From NCBI RefSeq assembly GCF_020171365.1, contig NZ_JAIUZO010000001.1, positions 1-64,000 on the forward strand: a DNA stretch of 64,000 nt, read 5' to 3'. Below, piece after piece: positions 17,526-24,866 of the stretch (position 1 is its first letter; each line of letters starts with the position of its first letter). The position numbers and the translations under genes are program-made. The notes beneath the pieces are model-generated. The model was not told the DNA's origin, made no database searches, and worked only from the letters and a program-made list of their open reading frames with translations. This stretch comes from Qipengyuania gaetbuli. GTDB taxonomy: Bacteria; Pseudomonadota; Alphaproteobacteria; Sphingomonadales; Sphingomonadaceae.

Positions 17526-19067
17526 CTAGTATGCCTTGGCGAGCAGCACGCGCTCCACAGCCGGCTTGCCGGTGAAGATACACGCGCCGTCTGCGGGGCC
17601 CGAACCGATCGGGACATTGCGCATGGTCAGCTTGAGCGCCTTGAGGCGTTCGACGACCTGTTCCAGTTCCGCGCCGGTGGGCTTCGACCACTGGACCTCG
17701 ACCCATCCCGGATAGCGGGACGCGGCGAAGAACTTCTCGACCTCGGCGAAATCGGTCACGCCGCGCGTGATGTTCGCCTCGCGGCGCTCCTGCGCTTCGG
17801 AGAAAATCGCCTCCTGCATATCGGCAAGAATGGCGGGGATGGTTTGCCCTGCTTCTTCGCGCGTCGGGGTCTGGAAATCGGGCTTGCCGGTCGCTTCGTC
17901 CCACAACCGGTCGCGGCGCAACAGGCTGACGACGCCGTTTTCCATGTCGCGGCCACCGACTTCGACGATGATCGGAGCACCCTTGCGCACCCAGTCCCAG
18001 CGCTTGGCGGCAGCCTTGCCCGGACGGGTGTCGAGCAGCACGCGCACCGGCTCACCAACGGCGAACTGGGCGGCGAGCGTTGCGCGCAGCGCTTCGCAGT
18101 ATTCCACGAGCGCATCGTCTTCGGGCTTGTCGCGCAGCATGGGCAGGATAACGACCTGTTGCGGCGCGATCTTGGGCGGCAGGCGCAGGCCGTCATCATC
18201 GCCATGCGTCATGATGACGCCGCCCACCATGCGGGTCGAAACGCCCCAGCTGGTGGTGTGGCACAGGCTCTCGCCGCCTTCCTTGTTCTGGTACTTGATG
18301 CCGCTGGCATGAGCGAAGTTGGTGCCGAGATAGTGGCTGGTGCCAGCCTGCAGCGCCTTGCCGTCCTGCATCATGGCCTCGATCGACCAGGTCTCGACCG
18401 CGCCCGGGAAACGCTCGTTCTCGGGCTTTTCGCCGGCGATGACGGGCAGCGACAGGTCTTCTTCCGCAAAGGCGCGGTAGACTTCGAGCATGGTCAGCGT
18501 GTGTTCGCGCGCCTCGGCCTCGTCGGCATGAGCGGTGTGGCCTTCCTGCCAGAGGAATTCGCTGGTGCGCAGGAACATGCGGGTGCGCATTTCCCAGCGC
18601 ACGACGTTGGCCCACTGGTTGAGCTTCAGCGGCAGGTCGCGCCAGCTCTGCACCCAGCGCGCCATGGCATCGCCGATGATCGTTTCCGAAGTCGGGCGAA
18701 CGACCAGCGGCTCTTCCAGCTTCGCTTCGGGATCGGGGATCAGCCCACCTTCCGGCCCGGCAATCAGGCGGTGGTGCGTGACGACCGCCATCTCCTTGGC
18801 GAAACCTTCGACGTGTTCTGCCTCGCGCTCGAAATTCGACAGCGGAATGAAGATCGGGAAATAGGCGTTGGAATGGCCCGTCGCCTTGATGCGGTCATCC
18901 AGCAGGCGCTGCATGCGTTCCCAAATGCCGTAGCCCCACGGCCGGATGACCATGCAGCCGCGCACCCCCGATTCCTCGGCCATTTCGGCGGCGGAGATGA
19001 CTTCCTGGTACCAGGCGGCGAAGTCGTCGGCGCGCTTGGTGTTCAAGGCATGGCGGATCTGGGCCAC
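17526..19067 (-). CDS. proS: Prolyl-tRNA synthetase, archaeal/eukaryotic-type without editing insertion
   Basis: Charges tRNA-Pro. Class II motifs are visible: YFPIFIPLSNFEREAEHVEG, VVRPTSETIIG (motif 2 area), TSEFLWQEGHTAHA and the HGDDDGLRLPP region of motif 3. At 513 residues it lacks the ~180-residue editing domain of the E. coli type and ends in a C-terminal Tyr. Both features mark the archaeal/eukaryotic-like class of ProRS. I chose GTG at 19067 because AGGA lies 8 bases upstream and the protein then starts MAQIRHALNTKRADDF; a longer frame reaches 19115 but adds an unconserved Arg/Pro-rich tail. It follows phaR by 48 bases. Confidence 0.95.
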   Translation of the reverse strand: MAQIRHALNTKRADDFAAWYQEVISAAEMAEESGVRGCMVIRPWGYGIWERMQRLLDDRIKATGHSNAYFPIFIPLSNFEREAEHVEGFAKEMAVVTHHRLIAGPEGGLIPDPEAKLEEPLVVRPTSETIIGDAMARWVQSWRDLPLKLNQWANVVRWEMRTRMFLRTSEFLWQEGHTAHADEAEAREHTLTMLEVYRAFAEEDLSLPVIAGEKPENERFPGAVETWSIEAMMQDGKALQAGTSHYLGTNFAHASGIKYQNKEGGESLCHTTSWGVSTRMVGGVIMTHGDDDGLRLPPKIAPQQVVILPMLRDKPEDDALVEYCEALRATLAAQFAVGEPVRVLLDTRPGKAAAKRWDWVRKGAPIIVEVGGRDMENGVVSLLRRDRLWDEATGKPDFQTPTREEAGQTIPAILADMQEAIFSEAQERREANITRGVTDFAEVEKFFAASRYPGWVEVQWSKPTGAELEQVVERLKALKLTMRNVPIGSGPADGACIFTGKPAVERVLLAKAY

Positions 19068-19115
19068 GGGGCAATTCCTGTATCTGGGTGGGTGTCGGCG
19101 CGCGGGCCGATGCAA

Positions 19116-19664
19116 TTATTTGCCGAGTTCGTCCAGCTTCTTCTGCATGGCGGCCATCTGCTTGCGCATCTCGGCCAGTTCGTCGGCCTGGTCGGGCTTG
19201 GCCGGAGACTTGCGCGCCCCCGGGATCAGCGCCTCGGCGGCGTTCTGCATCATCTTGAAGTTCGCTTCCGCCATCTTGGCGAGCGGATTGGCCTCGATAC
19301 CCTTGGCGAAGGCGGCTTGCAGCTGTTCGCGGTTCTTGCGGAAATTCGCCATGCTGGCTTCGAGATAGCTCGGCATCATCGACTGCATCGAATTGCCGTA
19401 CATCGAAATGAGGTCGCGCAGGAAGCTGACCGGCAGCATCTGCTGCGATCCGTGGCTTTCCTCTTCCACGATGATCTGGGTCAGGATCGTATGGGTGATG
19501 TCGTCGCCGCTCTTGGCGTCGAGCACCTGGAAGTCGACATTCTCGCGGACCATCTTCGCCAGGTCGTCGAGCGTGATGTAGCTGGACGTGTCTGTGTTGT
19601 AGAGCCGACGGTTGGCGTACTTTTTGATCGTGATCGGTTCGCCTTCGGCGGTCCGCTTTGCCAT
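19116..19664 (-). CDS. phaR: Polyhydroxyalkanoate synthesis repressor PhaR
   Basis: 182-residue DNA- and PHA-binding repressor. The N-terminal PHB/PHA accumulation domain begins ITIKKYANRRLYNTDTSSYI (about residues 11-30), which is diagnostic. A second conserved region contains FLRDLISMYGNSMQSMMPSY. The C-terminal third is a Lys/Glu coiled coil. PhaR normally represses phasin genes and its own gene until it is titrated by PHA granules. No pha synthesis genes lie in the window, so the regulator is unlinked. ATG at 19664 has GGGGGA 8 bases upstream. It sits between alr and proS. Confidence 0.93.
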   Translation of the reverse strand: MAKRTAEGEPITIKKYANRRLYNTDTSSYITLDDLAKMVRENVDFQVLDAKSGDDITHTILTQIIVEEESHGSQQMLPVSFLRDLISMYGNSMQSMMPSYLEASMANFRKNREQLQAAFAKGIEANPLAKMAEANFKMMQNAAEALIPGARKSPAKPDQADELAEMRKQMAAMQKKLDELGK

Positions 19665-19740
19665 GGATTGCTTCCCCCAATCTATTGTGCAGTGCAGCCC
19701 TGCTTAGCAGCCGCACAATGTGCAGCGCAACACGCGAGAT

Positions 19741-20778
19741 TCATCGGGCGAAGCGGTGTCCCAGAATGGTCAGCAGTTCGTATTGGGAAACAGCGGTTTG
19801 CTGCGCAGCATCGGGCAGATAGTAGGGCAGTTCGACCCAGTCACCCTCCCCGATTTCGGGAGCTGTGCCGAGGTCGATGACGATCATGTCCATCGACACC
19901 TTGCCGAGGATGGGGAGCCTGCGTCCCTCGTGTTCGAACGCCGCCCCGCCCCATGCGCGCAATATGCCGTCGGCATAGCCGAGCGAAACGACGCCGGTGC
20001 GCATTGTGGCTTGCGCCGTGAAGGTGGCGTTGTAGCCCACCGTCTCGCCTGCTTCGATCGTCCGGGACTGGATGATCGCTGCTCGCGGAGTGGCGACCTG
20101 CCTGATCTGGCCTGCAAGCTCCTCGCGCGGGACCCCGCCATAGAGCGAGAGGCCCGGGCGGGTCAGGTCGAAATGATAGTCCGTCCCAAGGGCAATGCCG
20201 GCGCTGTTGGCAAGGCTCTTCGCCTTGTGCGGGATCCGCTGCGCCACGGCGTCGAACCGGTCGCGCTGGGCCGCGTTCATCGGGCTGTCCTCGTCCGCGC
20301 AGGCGAGATGGCTCATGAGGACCTCGACCTGCAACGAACGGATCACCGGGTCGGCAGCCTCGGCAGCGCTGATGCCGAGCCGGTTGATGCCCGTGTCCAC
20401 CATGAGATGGCAGGCACCGCCGCCGCTCTCGCTCCACAGCCTCGCCTGCCTGAGGGAATCGATCACCGGCCTCACGCCCGTTTGCCTTGCGAAGGCCGCA
20501 TCGGCGGCGCTCTGGGGGCCGTGCAGCACGGCAACCTGTTCGGGCGGCACGTGAGCGATGACCGCAGGAACTTCGGACCAGTGTGCTACGAAGAAGTCGC
20601 GGCAACCCGCATCGCGCAGGACCGGCACACAGTGTTCGACGCCCAGGCCGTAGCAATTTGCCTTAACTGCCGCCCCGGCACGCGCGGCCCCGCTCAACCG
20701 GTCGAGCGTGCACCAGTTGTGCGCCAGCGCCTCGCGATCGATATCGAGCCGGAGTGTGGGCGGCGGAAGCTCAGCCAT
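19741..20778 (-). CDS. alr: Alanine racemase
   Basis: 345-residue PLP enzyme making D-alanine for peptidoglycan. The PLP lysine is Lys39 in AAVKANCYGLG. The second catalytic base, Tyr, sits in AGETVGYNATF, and the substrate loop is in GKVSMDMIVIDL. The start ATG at 20778 gives MAELPPPTLRLDI. A longer open frame to 20883 is only the reverse of the transporter's end. Its first 8 bases overlap the last 8 of the upstream MHS transporter, so translation is probably coupled. The family is usually 350-380 residues, so this is compact but complete. Confidence 0.93.
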   Translation of the reverse strand: MAELPPPTLRLDIDREALAHNWCTLDRLSGAARAGAAVKANCYGLGVEHCVPVLRDAGCRDFFVAHWSEVPAVIAHVPPEQVAVLHGPQSAADAAFARQTGVRPVIDSLRQARLWSESGGGACHLMVDTGINRLGISAAEAADPVIRSLQVEVLMSHLACADEDSPMNAAQRDRFDAVAQRIPHKAKSLANSAGIALGTDYHFDLTRPGLSLYGGVPREELAGQIRQVATPRAAIIQSRTIEAGETVGYNATFTAQATMRTGVVSLGYADGILRAWGGAAFEHEGRRLPILGKVSMDMIVIDLGTAPEIGEGDWVELPYYLPDAAQQTAVSQYELLTILGHRFAR

Positions 20779-22408
20779 TGGCCTCTTCAAAGTCCTTCGG
20801 CGGGCCGTCCGGAATGCCCCACCACGCGACCACCAGGCCGAAAGCGACAATGGCGATCGTGTACCACAGGCCCGAATAGACATCGCCCGTCATGGCCACG
20901 ATGTAGCCGGCAATCAGCGGCAGGAACCCGCCGAGGTAGCCTGCGCCGATGTGGTAGGGGATGGACATGGAACTGTAGCGGATGCGCGCGGGGAACATCT
21001 CGCACAGCTGAGCCGCGACCGAGCCATAGGTCAGGGCCGACAGCATTCCGCAGACCAGGAGCAGGCCGATGATGCCGAGAATGCTGGACATCGGCGGGGA
21101 CTGCCGTTCGAAACTGTAGCCGCCCTCTTCCAGCCAACCCTGGATTGTCGCGCGCCGGTCTGCATCGACCAGCGGGGCATAGCTGTGGCGCGTTTCGCCA
21201 ACGCCGATCTCGGCAGCCACTTCGTCCGTCGCCGACGCGCCGGTGTCGATCGTATAGGGCACGCCCAGCGCCGTCAGGTCTTGCAGCACGCGGCCGCAGG
21301 CGCTCGCCTGCACTTCTGCAAAAGGATCGTAGTCGCACTCGAGGCCGCTGACCGTGACCGGTGCCGCCTTGGCGCTGGCCGACAGGCCCGGGTTCGCAAG
21401 CGCTCCCATCCCCCAGAACACGGGGAACAGCAGCACGAGCGAGGCAATCGCGCCGATGATGATCGGCTTCTTGCGCCCCACGCGGTCGGACCATTTGCCG
21501 ACCATGATGTAGAACGCCATCGAGATGGTGCCAGCGATCAGCAGCATCCATTCGACGATGCCTTCCTCGACCCGCATCGGGCCACGCAGGAACGACAGGC
21601 CCGAGAAGAACGCCGTGTACCAGATCGTCGTCAGGATGCCCGTGATGCCGAACAGCGCGACGAAGATGCGCTTCGGATTACCCGGATAGGTCATGCTTTC
21701 CTTGAACGGGTTGGCCGAAGTCTCGCCCGCTTCCTTCATCGCCTGGAACACCGGGCTTTCGGACAGCTTCAAGCGCATCCACAAGGAGATGCCGAGCAGG
21801 ATGATCGAGAGCAGGAAGGGGATACGCCAGCCCCATGCCGCGAAATCTTCCGCCGGGATCAGCGCCCGGCAGGCGAGGACCACGATGATCGACAGGACGA
21901 AACCGCCGACCACGCTTGCCTGGATGAAGCTGGTGTAGAAGCCGCGCTTTTCCGGCGGGGCATGTTCGGCAACGTAGATCGCCGCGCCGCCATATTCACC
22001 GCCCAGCGCCAGCCCTTGCAGGATGCGCAGTCCGATGACGATGATCGGGGCGGCAATACCGATGCTCGCGGCGCTGGGGATCAAGCCCACGCCCGCGGTC
22101 GCGATGCCCATCAGCGTTACGGTGACGAGGAAGGTATATTTGCGCCCGAGCCTGTCGCCAAGGAAGCCGAACAGGATCGCGCCAAGCGGGCGGAAACCGA
22201 AACCGACGGCGAAACCTGCCCAGACCAGCAGGACCTGCAGCGTCTCGTTGTCGCTCGGGAAAAAGGCAGCGCCGATCAGGCCGGCCAGCGTTCCGTAGAT
22301 GAAGAAATCATACCATTCGAAAATCGTGCCGGCGCTGCTGGCGGCGATGACGAGACGGATTTCCTTTTCGGTCGGCTCCCTTTGCAGAGCCCCCTCACCT
22401 GCGGACAT
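20771..22408 (-). CDS. MFS transporter of the metabolite:H+ symporter (MHS, ProP-like) group
   Basis: 545-residue inner-membrane transporter. The opening SSAGTIFEWYDFFIYGTLAG and the loop GDRLGRKYTFLVTVTLMG are hallmarks of the MHS group, which imports osmolytes, dicarboxylates or other small metabolites with protons. RILQGLALGGEYGGAAIYVA is a second hallmark. Between helices in the C-terminal half there is an extra hydrophilic stretch of about 97 residues (343-439) with two cysteines (near 358 and 371). It probably faces the periplasm and is not present in ProP itself. The gene overlaps alr by 8 bases. The substrate is unknown; an amino acid or a wall precursor would fit the alr linkage but is speculation. 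Confidence 0.87.
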   Translation of the reverse strand: MSAGEGALQREPTEKEIRLVIAASSAGTIFEWYDFFIYGTLAGLIGAAFFPSDNETLQVLLVWAGFAVGFGFRPLGAILFGFLGDRLGRKYTFLVTVTLMGIATAGVGLIPSAASIGIAAPIIVIGLRILQGLALGGEYGGAAIYVAEHAPPEKRGFYTSFIQASVVGGFVLSIIVVLACRALIPAEDFAAWGWRIPFLLSIILLGISLWMRLKLSESPVFQAMKEAGETSANPFKESMTYPGNPKRIFVALFGITGILTTIWYTAFFSGLSFLRGPMRVEEGIVEWMLLIAGTISMAFYIMVGKWSDRVGRKKPIIIGAIASLVLLFPVFWGMGALANPGLSASAKAAPVTVSGLECDYDPFAEVQASACGRVLQDLTALGVPYTIDTGASATDEVAAEIGVGETRHSYAPLVDADRRATIQGWLEEGGYSFERQSPPMSSILGIIGLLLVCGMLSALTYGSVAAQLCEMFPARIRYSSMSIPYHIGAGYLGGFLPLIAGYIVAMTGDVYSGLWYTIAIVAFGLVVAWWGIPDGPPKDFEEANG

Positions 22409-22448
22409 GCTTGCGCTCCCCTTCCAGTTCTCTCGAGCGAAGCGCGGT

Positions 22449-22877
22449 TTAGCGGGCGTCGCCAGCCTTGCCTAGCGCGTCCACCGCCGCTCTCCACGGC
22501 AGCAGGATCGCGCCATGGCGACCGGGATACTCTTTTGCCGGAACCAGCATCTCCAAGTCGGGCCACTCCGGCAGCGGCCCGTTGCCCGAAAGCCAGTCCT
22601 CGATATCGGACGGCATGGCCATCAACCGGTCGCGGCCCGCATCGCCGCAATGCCGTGCGAATATCGCACAGGCTGCCTGCCCCACGGCACAGGCCGTTAC
22701 CTTCAGGCCGGGAGCGGTGAATGCGGGGTCGGCGGAAAGCGAAAGCGTGCTGCCGCAGCTGCGCGAGCGGCTCTCACCCTGCAGCGGCGCATCGGGATTG
22801 TAGGGGTATCGCGCCAGCTCGACCGCGAGAGACAGAAGAGCGGGTGAATAGAGTGCCCCGCCCGCTGCGGCGCTCAC
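22449..22877 (-). CDS. IscU/NifU-like iron-sulfur scaffold family protein
   Basis: 142 residues with the IscU/SufU-like layout. First is a Cys in SRSCGSTLSLS (Cys41), where the family has CGD. Second is VTACAVGQAACAIFARHC (Cys63, Cys70, Cys77). The C-terminal motif is RHGAILLPWRAAVDAL. In SufU/IscU the last motif carries a third cluster-binding Cys, and here the corresponding position is Ala123. It may therefore bind a cluster differently or have lost scaffold function. Start is GTG at 22877, overlapping the CvpA stop by 4 bases. It is not next to isc or suf genes. Confidence 0.7.
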   Translation of the reverse strand: MSAAAGGALYSPALLSLAVELARYPYNPDAPLQGESRSRSCGSTLSLSADPAFTAPGLKVTACAVGQAACAIFARHCGDAGRDRLMAMPSDIEDWLSGNGPLPEWPDLEMLVPAKEYPGRHGAILLPWRAAVDALGKAGDAR

Positions 22878-23410
22878 TCTTCCGTGACCTCTTCCGCGGC
22901 CCGTTCTTCGCCGAGCAGGCGGGCGCGGCGTTCGGCGAGTACTTCGACGAGCGTACGCGAGCCGCCGTCGACCAGTTCATAGCTGCGCGCGGTCGTGATC
23001 CATGCCGGACGGCCGCGATAATCCCACACGCTATCATAGCCGAGCACCAGCAGCGAGAAGGCGATGACGACGATAACCACGCCCTTCAGCGCGCCGAAAC
23101 CGAAGCCGAGCACGCGGTCGATCGGGCCGAGGACGGAACCGCGCGAGGCCTTGCCGACGTTGTTGGCGATGACCTTCATCGCGGCATAGGGGATCAGCAG
23201 CAGCAGTGCGAAGGCGAGGACCGAGGTCGCAATCCCCTGCCCCAGGAAGTCCTGCATGGCGAGCGTCAGCGGCGTGTGCAGGAAACGGATCGCAAATGCG
23301 GCAAGGACCCAGGCGGCGAGCGACAGGACTTCCTGCATGAAACCACGCATGAAGCCGCCCACTGCGGCCACTCCCACGATCAGGAGAACGATGAAGTCAA
23401 AACCCGTCAT
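22874..23410 (-). CDS. cvpA: CvpA family membrane protein
   Basis: 178-residue membrane protein with four predicted helices. The opening FDFIVLLIVGVAAVGGFMRGFMQE is split by the family's GxxRGxxxE feature, and VLGFGFGALKGVVIVVIAF forms the last helix. CvpA proteins affect colicin V export and envelope stress resistance in enterobacteria; the molecular role is unsettled. An acidic/arginine-rich tail (ERRARLLGEERAAEEVTEE) ends the protein. It follows radA by 17 bases and overlaps the scaffold-like gene by 4. The order radA-cvpA near alr is, to my recollection, conserved in alphaproteobacteria. Confidence 0.88.
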   Translation of the reverse strand: MTGFDFIVLLIVGVAAVGGFMRGFMQEVLSLAAWVLAAFAIRFLHTPLTLAMQDFLGQGIATSVLAFALLLLIPYAAMKVIANNVGKASRGSVLGPIDRVLGFGFGALKGVVIVVIAFSLLVLGYDSVWDYRGRPAWITTARSYELVDGGSRTLVEVLAERRARLLGEERAAEEVTEE

Positions 23411-23427
23411 AGACCCGAGGGCAGTGC

Positions 23428-24795
23428 TTATTGCGTCCCTATAATCCGGTCAACGAGGTTGGAGAGTTGTCCCAAGCCCGAGTAATCGAGTTCTGCCGAG
23501 CCGGTCTTTGCATCGGACGGACCGAAACCGCGCCCGAAGCCGAGCTTGGCAGCTTCGCGCAAGCGGACATTGCCATGCGCGACGGGCCGCACTTCGCCCG
23601 CAAGACTTACCTCGCCCAGCCAGACGCTGCGATCGGGTAGCGGCTTGTCTGCCAGCGCGCTGACGAGGGCGGCGGCAACGGCAAGGTCGGCGGCAGGGTC
23701 CGACAGGCGATACCCGCCCGCGACATTGAGATAGACTTCCGCCGAGCTGAAATTTAGCCCGCAGCGCGATTCCAGCACGGCCAGCAGCATGGCAAGGCGG
23801 CCATTGTCCCATCCGACTACCGCGCGGCGCGGCGTAGCGCCCGATTGCAGGCGCACGATAAGGGCCTGGATTTCTACCAGGACCGGCCGTGTTCCCTCCA
23901 TCGCCGGAAACACCGCGCTGCCCGCCATGGGCCGGTCGCGTTCCGACAGGAACAGCATCGAGGGATTCTCGACCTCTTCCAGCCCCTCGCTCGCCATGGA
24001 GAAGACGCCGATTTCGTCGACTGCGCCGAAGCGGTTCTTGAGCGCACGCAGGATGCGGTACTGGTGCGAGCGTTCGCCTTCGAAGCTCATCACCACGTCG
24101 ACCATGTGTTCGAGCACGCGCGGGCCGGCGATACTGCCATCCTTGGTCACGTGCCCGACGAGCACCAGCGCCACGCCGTTCTCCTTGGCGTAGCGGATCA
24201 GTTCGAACGCGCACCCCCGCACCTGGCTGACCGTTCCGGGCGCACCCTCGATCGTGTCGGAATGCATCGTCTGGATGGAATCGATCACGAGGAACTTGGG
24301 CGGGGCCATCGTGCCAAGCGTAGTCAGGATGTCGCGCACGCCGGTCGCCGCGGCCAGTTTCACGGGTGCATCGGACAGGCCGAGCCGCGATGCGCGCATC
24401 CGTACCTGTCCGGCCGCTTCTTCGCCGCTCACATAGACGACGCCGTGCCCTTCCCGCGCGACCTTTGCCGCGGCCTGCAAAAGCAGTGTCGATTTGCCGA
24501 TGCCGGGATCGCCGCCCATCAGGATCGCGCTGCCCGGCACGAGGCCGCCGCCAAGGGCCCGGTCGAATTCGGCAAGGCCGGTCTTCTGGCGAACGGGCAT
24601 TTCGCCCGGTTTGTCGAGGTCGACGAATTCCACCGCGCGACCGCCGCTCGACAGATCGTGCTTCAGCGAGAAGACCGTCGCGGGCGCATCTTCGACCAGC
24701 GTGTTCCATTCCGCGCAATCGGCGCACTGGCCCTGCCAGCGGTGCGAAACACCGCCACAGGCCTGACAGACATAGCGTTTCTTGGGTTTAGCCAT
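23428..24795 (-). CDS. radA: DNA repair protein RadA/Sms
   Basis: 455-residue DnaB-like branch-migration ATPase of recombination. The N-terminal zinc finger reads YVCQACGGVSHRWQGQCADC (four Cys). Walker A is GGDPGIGKSTLLLQ and the RadA-specific motif KNRFGAVDEIGVFSM is present. A C-terminal Lon-protease-like domain covers about the last 150 residues (LNFSSAEVYLNVAGGYRL). ATG at 24795 gives MAKPKKRYVCQ; a TTG two codons earlier also reads in frame. It is the first gene of the minus-strand block that runs to rnr. It diverges from the patatin gene across about 70 bases. Confidence 0.95.
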   Translation of the reverse strand: MAKPKKRYVCQACGGVSHRWQGQCADCAEWNTLVEDAPATVFSLKHDLSSGGRAVEFVDLDKPGEMPVRQKTGLAEFDRALGGGLVPGSAILMGGDPGIGKSTLLLQAAAKVAREGHGVVYVSGEEAAGQVRMRASRLGLSDAPVKLAAATGVRDILTTLGTMAPPKFLVIDSIQTMHSDTIEGAPGTVSQVRGCAFELIRYAKENGVALVLVGHVTKDGSIAGPRVLEHMVDVVMSFEGERSHQYRILRALKNRFGAVDEIGVFSMASEGLEEVENPSMLFLSERDRPMAGSAVFPAMEGTRPVLVEIQALIVRLQSGATPRRAVVGWDNGRLAMLLAVLESRCGLNFSSAEVYLNVAGGYRLSDPAADLAVAAALVSALADKPLPDRSVWLGEVSLAGEVRPVAHGNVRLREAAKLGFGRGFGPSDAKTGSAELDYSGLGQLSNLVDRIIGTQ

Positions 24796-24866
24796 CCACA
24801 AGAGCTAGCCGGAACATTTGAGGAACGCAATTGCCAATCCATGCGATGATGTGCACAAGGATGGCG

